A DNA stretch of 14,749 nucleotides from JBOGGN01 sp050744165 (GCA_050744165.1 JBOGGN010000456.1:1-14749), one strand, 5' to 3'. Positions 1 to 6,632 are shown, counted from the stretch's first letter. Made by a program: numbers and translations. The notes: a model not told the origin generated them from the sequence alone.

Positions 1-1
1 G

Positions 2-595
2 GCGACTCCAGTTTGCCAGTCCTCGGCCATCCCGGACCGCTTGCCGGCCGCCAGTGCCGCCCGCAGTCGCCCACGGGTTGACCGAACCCAGGTCGGGCCT
101 CGGTGGTGGGGTGTCGCCGCGGTCGCCACCGCGGGAATCATGTTGGTGTCCCTTGCCGTGGCCGCTCGGCACCGCTTCACGCGCACGGCGATGGCAACGC
201 CGCCAACGACTCTGCACCAGGAGGAGGCCACCGGCGGGACCCCGGTGAGCACCTGCCCACCGGTCGATCTGGGCTGCCTGCCGCTCCCGGTGGACGGCGG
301 CGTGCTCGCGACCGCGGGCGGCCGCTACCGGATTGGGTCGCCCGGCGACGTCATCGTGGTCGGGCGCTGGGACTGTTCGGACGCCCTCCCGGCTCTGCTC
401 CAACCGGTCAGCGGCGAGGTTTGGGCGTGGCAGGCCTGGGCCACCAGCGACCAGCCCTCCTCCGCCCGGCTGGTCGCCCGCATTGCGGGCGCGTACTCGC
501 TCCGTGTGGGCCGGGGCGCGCGGGGCTGCGACTTTCTCCAGGTCGTCAAACAAGGCGGCGGGACCGTCGCCATCGATCCGGTGAAGAGCGCATGA
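2..595 (+). CDS. Hypothetical single-pass membrane protein with four-cysteine outer domain (5' end open at window edge)
   Basis: The frame is open from base 2 with no stop before it, so the gene may start outside the window; the first in-window candidate is TTG at 41 (184 aa). Numbering from that TTG, a basic N-terminus (about residues 8-21) is followed by one hydrophobic segment (about 23-42) and then a polar domain. This predicts a membrane anchor with the C-terminal domain outside. The outer domain has four cysteines (72, 79, 112, 163), enough for two disulfides. A stretch around residues 96-131 reads like a beta-rich repeat with a GDVIVVGRWDC core. It faintly resembles FG-GAP/VCBS-type 'GDWD' repeats, but I cannot assign a family. 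Only 12 bases separate it from the next gene, in the same frame, so the two are probably co-transcribed. The function is unknown. Confidence 0.6.
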   Translation, partial: ATPVCQSSAIPDRLPAASAARSRPRVDRTQVGPRWWGVAAVATAGIMLVSLAVAARHRFTRTAMATPPTTLHQEEATGGTPVSTCPPVDLGCLPLPVDGGVLATAGGRYRIGSPGDVIVVGRWDCSDALPALLQPVSGEVWAWQAWATSDQPSSARLVARIAGAYSLRVGRGARGCDFLQVVKQGGGTVAIDPVKSA

Positions 596-607
596 CAGAC
601 TTGGGGG

Positions 608-1114
608 ATGGCTCGGGCGAATCTGCGCCGGCGGATCGGGCCCGCGGCCCTGGTGGCGCTCGGGTTGATGCTGCTGCCTGCCCTCTGGTCGGCGGGCAGC
701 CCGGCGGCGGCGGTGCCCGCGACGGGGTCCCTCGGGGTGTCGACGACCCACCTCACTCTGCCAACGACCACCGCCGCGCTGTCGACCACGGTGACGCTCC
801 CGCCGACCACGCCCACCACCACTTCCCGGGTCACGGTGCCCGTGACCGTGCCGACGACCAAGGTGCCCAACACGGTGTCCGGTACCACCTCGACAACGGC
901 GGCCACCACGACCACGACGACCTCGACCACCATCGCCCCCATACCGACGGTCTCGCCGGCACCGATCACCCTGCCCCTGGCGACAGAGCCCCAGAGCGCC
1001 ACCATCAGCCCGGTGTTCTCGGTGCTCAGCCTGCTCGGGTTCGTCACCTTGGTCGGCCTCCTGATCGCCCAGTGGTACCTCACCGGCCCCAACCGGCGGG
1101 GCCCGACACTCTGA
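608..1114 (+). CDS. Secreted/anchored Thr-rich stalk protein, hypothetical
   Basis: This encodes 168 residues. A basic N-terminus and hydrophobic core (about residues 6-30) end in an Ala-rich cleavage-like site near SPAAAVPA (31-38), as in a signal peptide. Residues about 44-128 are low-complexity Thr/Pro/Ser/Val with a run of Thr near 94-108, typical of an extended, possibly glycosylated wall-spanning stalk. A second hydrophobic helix (about 134-156) is followed by a short basic tail (PNRRG), which fits a C-terminal membrane anchor with the tail in the cytoplasm. There is no LPXTG motif. The ATG at 608 directly follows a G-run with no properly spaced ribosome binding site, so the start is inferred from the signal peptide. 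It follows the cysteine-containing membrane protein closely, which suggests that both belong to one envelope structure. No family was recognised. Confidence 0.65.
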   Translation: MARANLRRRIGPAALVALGLMLLPALWSAGSPAAAVPATGSLGVSTTHLTLPTTTAALSTTVTLPPTTPTTTSRVTVPVTVPTTKVPNTVSGTTSTTAATTTTTTSTTIAPIPTVSPAPITLPLATEPQSATISPVFSVLSLLGFVTLVGLLIAQWYLTGPNRRGPTL

Positions 1115-1121
1115 GTTCCCG

Positions 1122-1973
1122 GTGCCCGGCGGCGGCGTGCGGCGTGTGGTGCCTCTGACGTACGGGTGGGCAGAGGTGCCGGAGACGGTTTCCATCCACG
1201 GCGGCGACCCCTCGATCCGCCTCCGCGAACCGGTCCCCGGAGTACTGCTCCAAATCGACGGCGGTTGGCTGCTGCTCGATACCGGCTACAACACCCCCCT
1301 TGTACGCGATCGGTGGCTGTGGGCTCGTTTCGGGGAAGCAGACGTTGTCGCTGTATTGCCCACCGGTCCCGGGGATTCAGGGGACTCCCTCGAGGTGGCT
1401 TTCGAGGTGGTCGGCGTCGACCCGGCGGAGGTGACCGTGGTCGCCGTCAGCCACCTCCACTACGACCACGCCGGCGGCCTGCGCTGGTTCGCCGGCCGGG
1501 TGCCGGTCCACATTCAGCGGCGCGAGCTGGAGTATGCGCTCGGTGGCCTCCCTGGAGGCGGTCCCGACGACCAACCGGAACGCAACGGGTTCATCCGCCT
1601 CGACTACGACGACCCGGCCATCGACTGGGTGCCGGCGGACGGGGACGTGGAGGTCGCGCCCGGCGTCGTGGCGGTGGCCACCTACGGCCACACGCCGGGC
1701 CACCAGAGCTTCGTCGTGACCCTCGACTCGAGGGCGTCGTCGGCTTACGGCGTGGCCGGGTTCGTCCTTGCGTTCGACGCCGCCGACCTGCAGCGCAACA
1801 TCGACCAGGAATTGGCGGTGGGCGGGTTCGTCGGTTCCGGGCAACAACAGAGCATCCAGGCCATCCGGCGCCTCAAGGCGATCGCCGCCGCCCGAGGGTT
1901 TCGGCTGGTGCCTGGGCACGATCCGGTGGCCTGGCCGGCGCTGGTCGCTTCACTGGGGGTGGCGGGGCCGTAG
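1122..1973 (+). CDS. Metallo-beta-lactamase-fold hydrolase, AiiA-like (N-acyl-homoserine lactonase family)
   Basis: This is a cytoplasmic, probably dinuclear-zinc hydrolase of 283 residues from GTG 1122; in-frame GTGs at 1137, 1146 and 1149 are alternative starts and none has a clear ribosome binding site. The metal ligands can be read in family order: SHLHYDHAGG (His111, His113, Asp115, His116), GHTPGHQS (His194), FDAAD (Asp219) and PGHD (His266). The order and the C-terminal stretch (DA..., then SIQAIRRLK, then PGHD) match AiiA from Bacillus closely, which supports lactone hydrolysis as the family chemistry. One difference is visible: AiiA has DASY, with Tyr194 contacting the substrate, and here the equivalent position is Asp222. 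The physiological substrate is therefore uncertain; quorum-signal quenching is possible but unproven. It starts 7 bases after the stalk-protein stop and may be transcribed with it. No acyl-homoserine lactone synthase is visible nearby. Confidence 0.88.
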   Translation: MPGGGVRRVVPLTYGWAEVPETVSIHGGDPSIRLREPVPGVLLQIDGGWLLLDTGYNTPLVRDRWLWARFGEADVVAVLPTGPGDSGDSLEVAFEVVGVDPAEVTVVAVSHLHYDHAGGLRWFAGRVPVHIQRRELEYALGGLPGGGPDDQPERNGFIRLDYDDPAIDWVPADGDVEVAPGVVAVATYGHTPGHQSFVVTLDSRASSAYGVAGFVLAFDAADLQRNIDQELAVGGFVGSGQQQSIQAIRRLKAIAAARGFRLVPGHDPVAWPALVASLGVAGP

Positions 1974-2100
1974 CGGGCGCACCAACGTGACCGATGCGAA
2001 CTCCGAATCCAGGCCGCGGTCGTCGGCAGGCCATGATCCCTGGCACCGGGTCGACCGTAAGTAACTACAGCCGGGCCGCGGGATGGTACAAGGGAGATCG

Positions 2101-3546
2101 ATGGCACAGGCGGAGGCGGGGGCGGATACGCGTGCAGCGGCGTTGGCCAACGGGGAGCCGGGGCCCCGGCCGCCACGGGGAACCGCCAGGACACGACGCC
2201 CAACCCGACCAAAAGATCGCCGCAACCGGCGTCGCCACACCCACCGGCGGCTCACCGTCGCCAGCGCGGTGGCCGTGTTCGTGGCCGCCGACTTGGTGGC
2301 GCTGGTGATCCTGGCGGTTGCGGTGGCGTTGGTGGTGCGCAACCGAGCAACCGCCGAGGCGGTGGCCAACGCCCGTGACCTCACGGTGGCCGAGGGGCGC
2401 GCCGCGGTGTGGCCCCTCCTGACCCCCGGCGTCACCGGAGGGGACCCGGCGGCGCTGGCGGCGCTCGACGAGGTGGTGCGCTCCCGGATCCTGTCCCCCT
2501 TGTTGGTGCGGGTGAAGGTATGGGCGGCCGACGGCACGATCGTCTACTCCGACGAGGCTCGCCTGATCGGCCGGCACTTTCCCCTTGGTGCCGCAGAGGA
2601 GACGGCGCTCCAGACCGGCCGCGCCGACGCCGAGGTGTCGGACCTTTCCGAGCCGGAGAACGTCTACGAGCGCCCGTACGGCAAGTTGCTCGAGGTCTAT
2701 GACGGGCTGCGTACCGCCAGCGGCCAGCCGGTCCTGTTCGAGGCCTATCTCACGCTCTCCTCGGTGAACGCCGACAGCCACCGGGCCTTGGTCTCACTGC
2801 TCCCGGCCATGCTGAGCGGGCTGACGCTCCTGTTCTTGATCCAGGTCCCACTGGTGTGGACCATGGGCCGGCGCATCGAAGCGGCCCAAGCCGAGGAACA
2901 GCGCCTCCTCCACCGGGCGCTCAGCTCGGCCGAAGCCGAGCGACGCCTCATCGCCGCCGACCTGCACGACGGCGCCGTGCAGGCGCTGGCGGGCACGGCC
3001 ATGTCGCTGTCCGCAGCCGCGGAATCGGCGCAGAAGGGCGGGATGCCCGCGCTCGCGGCGATGGTTGGGTCCTCGGCAGCCGAGCTGCGGCAGGGGATCC
3101 GTGAGCTGCGGACACTGATCGTCGCCATCGCGCCGCCCCACCTCCACGAAGAAGGGCTGGCAGCCGCCCTCCGCGACCTGGTCTCGCCCCTCGCCGGTCG
3201 CGGGATCGACGTCCAGCTGGAGCTCGAAGGCACGCTCAACCTGGCGCCCGACGTCGAGTCCCTCGCCTACCGGATGGCCCAGGAGGCGATCCGCAACGTC
3301 GTGCGCCACGCCGGTGGTGCCCACCTCGTCATTGTCCGGGTGTCGCGGTCGCGGGGCGGGGTCCACGTCGAGGTCCGCGACGACGGGCCCGGCTTCGACC
3401 CCACAGCGTTGGAACATGTCCGGGCCGAGGGCCATGTCGGCCTGCGCTTGCTGGCGGATCTGGCCGAGGATTCCGGCGGAACCCTGATCGTTCGCTCAAC
3501 GCCGGGCGCCGGGGTCTCTGTGGTCCTGGAGGTTCCGGCGCCGTGA
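2101..3546 (+). CDS. NarL-family sensor histidine kinase
   Basis: This is a membrane sensor kinase that autophosphorylates on His and passes the phosphate to the adjacent LuxR-type regulator. I chose ATG 2101 (481 aa) over ATG 2083 because AAGGGAG lies just upstream of 2101. A very basic N-terminus (about residues 25-50) precedes membrane helix 1 (about 52-79). An external sensor region of about 150 residues follows, with KVWAADGTIVYSD at 139-151, reminiscent of extracytoplasmic Cache/PAS-like sensors. Membrane helix 2 is at about 231-255. The HisKA_3 dimerisation domain has the phosphoacceptor His289 in ADLHDG. The ATPase domain has the N box QEAIRNVVRHA (394-404), G1 DDGPGF (427-432) and G2 GHVGLRLL (444-451). 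All catalytic motifs are intact. The ligand cannot be read from the sequence. Its stop overlaps the regulator's start by 4 bases, which indicates translational coupling. Confidence 0.95.
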   Translation: MAQAEAGADTRAAALANGEPGPRPPRGTARTRRPTRPKDRRNRRRHTHRRLTVASAVAVFVAADLVALVILAVAVALVVRNRATAEAVANARDLTVAEGRAAVWPLLTPGVTGGDPAALAALDEVVRSRILSPLLVRVKVWAADGTIVYSDEARLIGRHFPLGAAEETALQTGRADAEVSDLSEPENVYERPYGKLLEVYDGLRTASGQPVLFEAYLTLSSVNADSHRALVSLLPAMLSGLTLLFLIQVPLVWTMGRRIEAAQAEEQRLLHRALSSAEAERRLIAADLHDGAVQALAGTAMSLSAAAESAQKGGMPALAAMVGSSAAELRQGIRELRTLIVAIAPPHLHEEGLAAALRDLVSPLAGRGIDVQLELEGTLNLAPDVESLAYRMAQEAIRNVVRHAGGAHLVIVRVSRSRGGVHVEVRDDGPGFDPTALEHVRAEGHVGLRLLADLAEDSGGTLIVRSTPGAGVSVVLEVPAP

Positions 3547-4178
3547 TCCGGGTCATGGTGGTCGACGACCACGAGGTGGTGCGGCGCGGCCTGGCGCAGC
3601 TGTTTTCCACTGCCGATGACATCGAGGTGGTCGGGATGGCCGCCGACGGCGCCGAGGCGGTCACGGTCGCGCTTGCCACCGGCCCCGACGTCGTGTTGAT
3701 GGACCTGTCGATGCCGGAGGTCGACGGCGTCGAAGGGACCAGGAGGGTGCTGGCCGGCGTGCCGGCGCCGGCAGTCGTGATCCTGACCTCGTTTTCGGAC
3801 CGGGAGCGCATCGTCGACGCCATCGACGCGGGTGCGGTGGGGTACCTGCTCAAGGATGCCGACCCCGACGAGTTGCTCCGAGGGGTACGGGCGGCGGCGG
3901 CGGGGGACTCGCCGTTTTCGCCCCGGGCCGCCAAGGCGTTGCTCACCATCGGCGCCCAGCGCGCCACCGCCGAGGCATTGACGCCCCGGGAACGCCAGGT
4001 GCTCGGAGCCCTGGCCAAGGGACTCGCCAACAAACAGATCGCTCGGCTCCTAGACATCTCCGAGAAGACGGTGAAAACCCACCTCACCAGCGTGTTCGCG
4101 CGCATCGGCGTCGCCGACCGCACCCAGGCGGCATTGTGGGCCCAGCGCCACGGGCTCGGCAAGGACCTCGACAGCTAG
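3543..4178 (+). CDS. LuxR/NarL-type DNA-binding response regulator
   Basis: This is the transcriptional output of the kinase just upstream (211 aa). The receiver domain (residues 1-118) has Asp8 and Asp9, phosphoacceptor Asp54 in LMDLSMP, Thr82/Ser83 and Lys104 in YLLKDA, so the full phosphorylation set is present. After a short linker, residues about 146-205 form the LuxR helix-turn-helix: LTPRERQVLGALAKG, then IARLLDISEKTVKTHL with the recognition helix. The GTG at 3543 overlaps the kinase stop (GTGA), with GGAGG at 3528-3532 as ribosome binding site. An ATG at 3555 would cut into the first beta strand and is less likely. Its TAG stop lies within the CTAG palindrome that also supplies the stop of the opposing receiver gene. 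Nearby target candidates are the palindromes at 4602-4630 (inference). Confidence 0.95.
   Translation: MIRVMVVDDHEVVRRGLAQLFSTADDIEVVGMAADGAEAVTVALATGPDVVLMDLSMPEVDGVEGTRRVLAGVPAPAVVILTSFSDRERIVDAIDAGAVGYLLKDADPDELLRGVRAAAAGDSPFSPRAAKALLTIGAQRATAEALTPRERQVLGALAKGLANKQIARLLDISEKTVKTHLTSVFARIGVADRTQAALWAQRHGLGKDLDS
4175..4178. other. Shared CTAG palindrome: stop codons of two convergent genes
   Basis: The plus-strand regulator ends with TAG at 4176-4178 and the minus-strand receiver gene ends with TAG read from 4177 down to 4175. The palindrome CTAG therefore terminates both genes, and they overlap tail to tail by 4 bases. No intergenic terminator can exist between them, so transcripts of the two genes are likely to overlap at their 3' ends. 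Confidence 0.95.
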
Positions 4179-4606
4179 GGGTCGGCCGCCGCCGTTCGCA
4201 GCGCCGCCAGCAGCTCCTCGGCGGGCGCATCCTTGAGGACGTGGCCGGCGACGCCCGCGGCTGACGCTTCGGCAAGGCGCTGCGGATCGACCCAGGCGGA
4301 GAACAGCACCACGGCCGGGGTCTTTCCGGTCCCAACCAGCGCCCTGGTCCCGGCCAGCGCCCTGGCCGCGGCCAAGCCGTCGAGGACCGGCATCGAAATG
4401 TCCATGAGGACCACGTCCGGTTCGAGGAGCTGGGCCAGGCGAAGGGCGACGCGACCGTTTTCCGCCTCCCCCACGACGAGGAATTCGTCCCGGTTGGCCA
4501 GCAAGTGGATGACGCCCCGCCGCACCGCTGGTGAATCGTCAGCGACGAGCAGGCGGATGACCCCGGGCACCGCTCCAGCGTCGCCGCCAAAGGTGGAAGG
4601 CACCAT
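4175..4606 (-). CDS. Stand-alone receiver (REC) domain protein, no output domain
   Basis: This is a 143-residue protein that is almost entirely one receiver domain. It has Asp23/Asp24 in VADDS, phosphoacceptor Asp69 in LMDISMP, Ser103 in LFSAW and Lys125 in HVLKDA, so it should accept phosphate. It ends where a NarL-type linker and helix-turn-helix would begin. Its sequence is close in style to the receiver of the opposing LuxR-type regulator (VVLMDLSMP against VVLMDISMP, and YLLKDADPDELL against HVLKDAPAEELL), which suggests paralogy. It could act as a phosphate sink, competitor or protein-interaction switch for the same kinase (inference). ATG 4606 has only a weak AGGA upstream. GTG 4570 (MPGVIRLLVADDS) gives a more conventional receiver start and would leave the palindromes wholly upstream. 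An 18-base tandem duplication inserts six residues before beta strand 4. Confidence 0.85.
   Translation of the reverse strand: MVPSTFGGDAGAVPGVIRLLVADDSPAVRRGVIHLLANRDEFLVVGEAENGRVALRLAQLLEPDVVLMDISMPVLDGLAAARALAGTRALVGTGKTPAVVLFSAWVDPQRLAEASAAGVAGHVLKDAPAEELLAALRTAAADP
4334..4369 (-). repeat. 18-bp in-frame tandem duplication within the receiver gene
   Basis: The 12-mer ccagcgccctgg occurs at 4336-4347 and again at 4354-4365, with an 18-base period and further partial identity around it. In the protein this gives RALAGT followed by RALVGT (about residues 82-93), an added six-residue copy between helix 3 and strand 4 of the receiver fold. The reading frame is preserved. Confidence 0.8.
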
Positions 4607-4617
4607 CGGCCGATGGT
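4602..4617. promoter_or_regulatory. 16-bp perfect palindrome, operator candidate
   Basis: The sequence accatcggccgatggt is perfectly self-complementary. It overlaps the ATG at 4606 of the receiver gene and overlaps the next palindrome by 7 bases. Together they carry three copies of the half-site ACCATCG in alternating orientation (4602-4608, 4611-4617, 4624-4630). Binding by a dimeric regulator, for example the adjacent NarL-type regulator, is an inference. Confidence 0.55.
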
Positions 4618-4630
4618 CCTAGGACCATCG
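4611..4630. promoter_or_regulatory. 20-bp perfect palindrome, operator candidate
   Basis: The sequence cgatggtcctaggaccatcg is perfectly self-complementary with no spacer. It sits in the divergent gap between the receiver gene and the Ig-like repeat gene and shares a half-site with the palindrome at 4602-4617. A two-dimer operator controlling one or both divergent genes is the simplest reading (inference). A hairpin in the transcript is the alternative. Confidence 0.6.
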
Positions 4631-4633
4631 ACG

Positions 4634-4703
4634 GATTGCCCGCGCAGGCGACCAGGTCCACTGTCGTCACTGGGCAATCGCCCGGGGCGGACAGCCTTTT
4701 TTT
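4634..4703 (+). promoter_or_regulatory. Potential structured 5' leader of the Ig-like protein gene
   Basis: The arms gattgccc (4634-4641) and gggcaatc (4672-4679) are perfectly complementary. Inside them ggcgac (4647-4652) can pair with gtcgtc (4663-4668), with one G-U pair and a 10-base loop. A seven-T run follows at 4697-4703. This could be a nested RNA hairpin in the leader, a protein-binding inverted repeat, or chance in GC-rich DNA. It does not match a riboswitch consensus that I know. Confidence 0.35.
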
Positions 4704-4717
4704 CGATTCCTGACATT

Positions 4718-4723
4718 GGAGGG
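4718..4723 (+). promoter_or_regulatory. Ribosome binding site of the Ig-like protein gene
   Basis: GGAGGG is spaced five bases before ATG 4729. It is one of the clearest Shine-Dalgarno sequences in the window, where many other starts have none, and it fixes this start. Confidence 0.8.
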
Positions 4724-4728
4724 TCGCC

Positions 4729-6612
4729 ATGAGAATGCGCTCGGCGGTCGTGCACACCCTGGTTTTGGGGTGTGCCGCACTGGCCTTTTTGTTTTCCGGT
4801 TTGAGCGCCCCCGCTGCCTTAGCCAGCGGGGGCGGCGGTTGTGGGGGCGGCGGTGGCGGCGGGGGCGGTAGCGGTCCCATCGTCTCGCTCTTCCTCGACA
4901 CGCCGGCCCCGTCGCCCTCGAGCAGCGGGACCGACCTGGTGGAGCTGACCGCGGCCGCGGGATCGAATGGGGCCACGGTGACGGTGCGCAGTTCGAACAC
5001 CACCGCCCTGCAGGTGCCGGGTTCGGTGCTCATTGCGTCCGGATCCACATTGGCCAACCTGGCGTATACCACCGGCGCCGTGACCAGCGCCACGACCGTG
5101 ACGCTGACGGCGACGCTCGGCACCTCGACGGCCAGCGCGTCGGTGACCGTCACCCCACTGTCGCTCGCCATGGTTGTGGCCATTCCGGGCGAGATCGAAG
5201 GCGGAACCAACGTCACCGTGCGGCCGCAGCTGTCCGGACCGGCGCCCGCAGGCGGAGCCCAGGTCAGCCTGACCAGTAGCAACCCCGCCCTGGCCCCCGT
5301 CCCGGCGACGGTCACGATCCCCGCGGGGTCCGGTTCCACGCCCATCACGGTCAGCACCGGTGTCGTTACTGCCCAGACCACGGTGACCTTCACTGCCACC
5401 TGGAACGGCTCCACCGCGACCGGGCAGGTGGTAATCGACCCGATCGACACGCCCACCTCACTCGTGCTCAGCCCCTCGACGACCGATGGGCCGAACGGTT
5501 CGAGCGGCGTGATCACCGTGGCCAACCCGGCGCCGTCCAACGGTGTGGCGGTCGACGTCACCAGCAGCAACCCCACCGTCGCCTCCGTCGAGTCGCCCGC
5601 CCTCGTCGGCAATGCGTCCACGAAAGCCGGCTTCAACATCACCACGACTGAAGTCACCACCGCCACGGACGTGACCATCACGGCCACCGCCGGGGGCGTC
5701 AGCGTGCAAGCCACGCTCACGGTCGTCCCGACGCCCCCGCCGGCGCCGGCGTTGCAGGCCGTCACCGTGAACCCGGGCAGCGTCGCGGGCGGCAGCAGTG
5801 CCACTGGCACCGCGACCCTCAACGTGGCCGCCCCGGCCGGTGGCGCCGTGGTCACCTTGGCCACTAGCAACGCCACTGCCGCCCGGGTCCCAGCGTCGGT
5901 CACGGTGCCGGCCGGGTCGACCAGCGCCACCTTCACCGTCACCACCACCACCCAAAGCGTCACAACGACGGTGTCGGTGGGCGGGGACTACGGCCAGTCT
6001 TCCCGGGCGGCGCTGCTCGGGATCAGCTCGACCGGGGGTGGCTCGGTGCTGGTGGGGCCGCCGGCGGGGGTATCCGTCGAGCCGCCGTGGCTCGACCACG
6101 AGCCTGAGGGCAAACCCAACATCAACCCGCAGTTCTCCGTGTTCGGCAGCCTGGATGGCTTCACCCTGACGGTCGAATCGGGTTCGCTGCCTCCGGGGAT
6201 GACGCTCATCAGCCCGTTCCGGCCGAACGACTCGGTCATCCAGGGGACACCGGGCGCCCAGGGCACCTTCGCCTTCGTGTTCAAGTTCACCGGGTCGTCA
6301 GGCACGGTGTTCGCAGTGCCGTACGTCTGGGTGATCGACCCGCCCGCCCCCCTGCAGGTCCCCTTCATCGGCGTCCCGGCGGGGACGGTGGGCCAGGCCT
6401 ACGAGGGCGACTTCGCCTTCACCGGCGGTGTCGGTCCGTTCAACTGGTCGATCTCGGCCGGCGCCCTGCCCAAGGGACTGAAGATCAACTCCACCACCGG
6501 TCAGATCACCGGCACGCCGCAGGCGGCGGGGACGTTCTCCTTCACCGCCCGGCTGAGCGACAGCAGGAAGGTGTTTCTGGACACGCCGACAAGCATCACC
6601 ATCTCCTCGTAG
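4729..6612 (+). CDS. Secreted Ig-like repeat protein with two C-terminal putative-Ig (He_PIG-like) domains
   Basis: This is a 627-residue exported protein. Residues 1-32 form a signal peptide (RMR, then a hydrophobic core, with likely cleavage after ALA at 30-32). A Gly run with one Cys follows (about 34-50). Then come four related beta-sandwich repeats at roughly 52-145, 146-240, 241-335 and 341-435. They share 'V-L-TSSN-A-VP-SVT-PAGS-' followed by 'T-TT-VTVTAT-G', as in bacterial Ig-like/invasin-type repeats. Two putative-Ig domains end the protein (about 445-537 and 541-625), with the family's SGSLPPGMTL...I-GTPGAQGTF and AGALPKGLKIN...ITGTPQAAGTF signatures. There is no LPXTG, membrane anchor or catalytic domain, so it is probably released or held by partners. 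Adhesion, matrix or surface binding is the likely role (inference). It is divergent from the receiver gene across a palindrome-rich gap. Confidence 0.9.
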   Translation: MRMRSAVVHTLVLGCAALAFLFSGLSAPAALASGGGGCGGGGGGGGGSGPIVSLFLDTPAPSPSSSGTDLVELTAAAGSNGATVTVRSSNTTALQVPGSVLIASGSTLANLAYTTGAVTSATTVTLTATLGTSTASASVTVTPLSLAMVVAIPGEIEGGTNVTVRPQLSGPAPAGGAQVSLTSSNPALAPVPATVTIPAGSGSTPITVSTGVVTAQTTVTFTATWNGSTATGQVVIDPIDTPTSLVLSPSTTDGPNGSSGVITVANPAPSNGVAVDVTSSNPTVASVESPALVGNASTKAGFNITTTEVTTATDVTITATAGGVSVQATLTVVPTPPPAPALQAVTVNPGSVAGGSSATGTATLNVAAPAGGAVVTLATSNATAARVPASVTVPAGSTSATFTVTTTTQSVTTTVSVGGDYGQSSRAALLGISSTGGGSVLVGPPAGVSVEPPWLDHEPEGKPNINPQFSVFGSLDGFTLTVESGSLPPGMTLISPFRPNDSVIQGTPGAQGTFAFVFKFTGSSGTVFAVPYVWVIDPPAPLQVPFIGVPAGTVGQAYEGDFAFTGGVGPFNWSISAGALPKGLKINSTTGQITGTPQAAGTFSFTARLSDSRKVFLDTPTSITISS

Positions 6613-6632
6613 GTTTCACCGTTGCGGGACGT

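Noticed and set aside
103..1158. 351-residue plus-strand frame across both envelope genes
   Set aside because: Low-complexity Arg/Gly/His/Asp translation out of frame with two proteins that have coherent signal and membrane segments.
4634..4703. Cyclic-di-GMP or other known riboswitch in the Ig-like gene leader
   Set aside because: The conserved core bases of the classes I know are not present; only generic inverted repeats remain.
4762..4773. Lipobox-like VLGC near residue 15 of the Ig-like protein
   Set aside because: The hydrophobic core continues well past the Cys and a normal signal peptidase I site (ALA) follows, so lipidation is unlikely.
4539..5963. 474-residue minus-strand open frame opposite the Ig-like gene
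   Set aside because: It is antisense to a gene with a signal peptide, strong ribosome binding site and clear repeats. Its Val/Thr repeats mirror the sense repeats.
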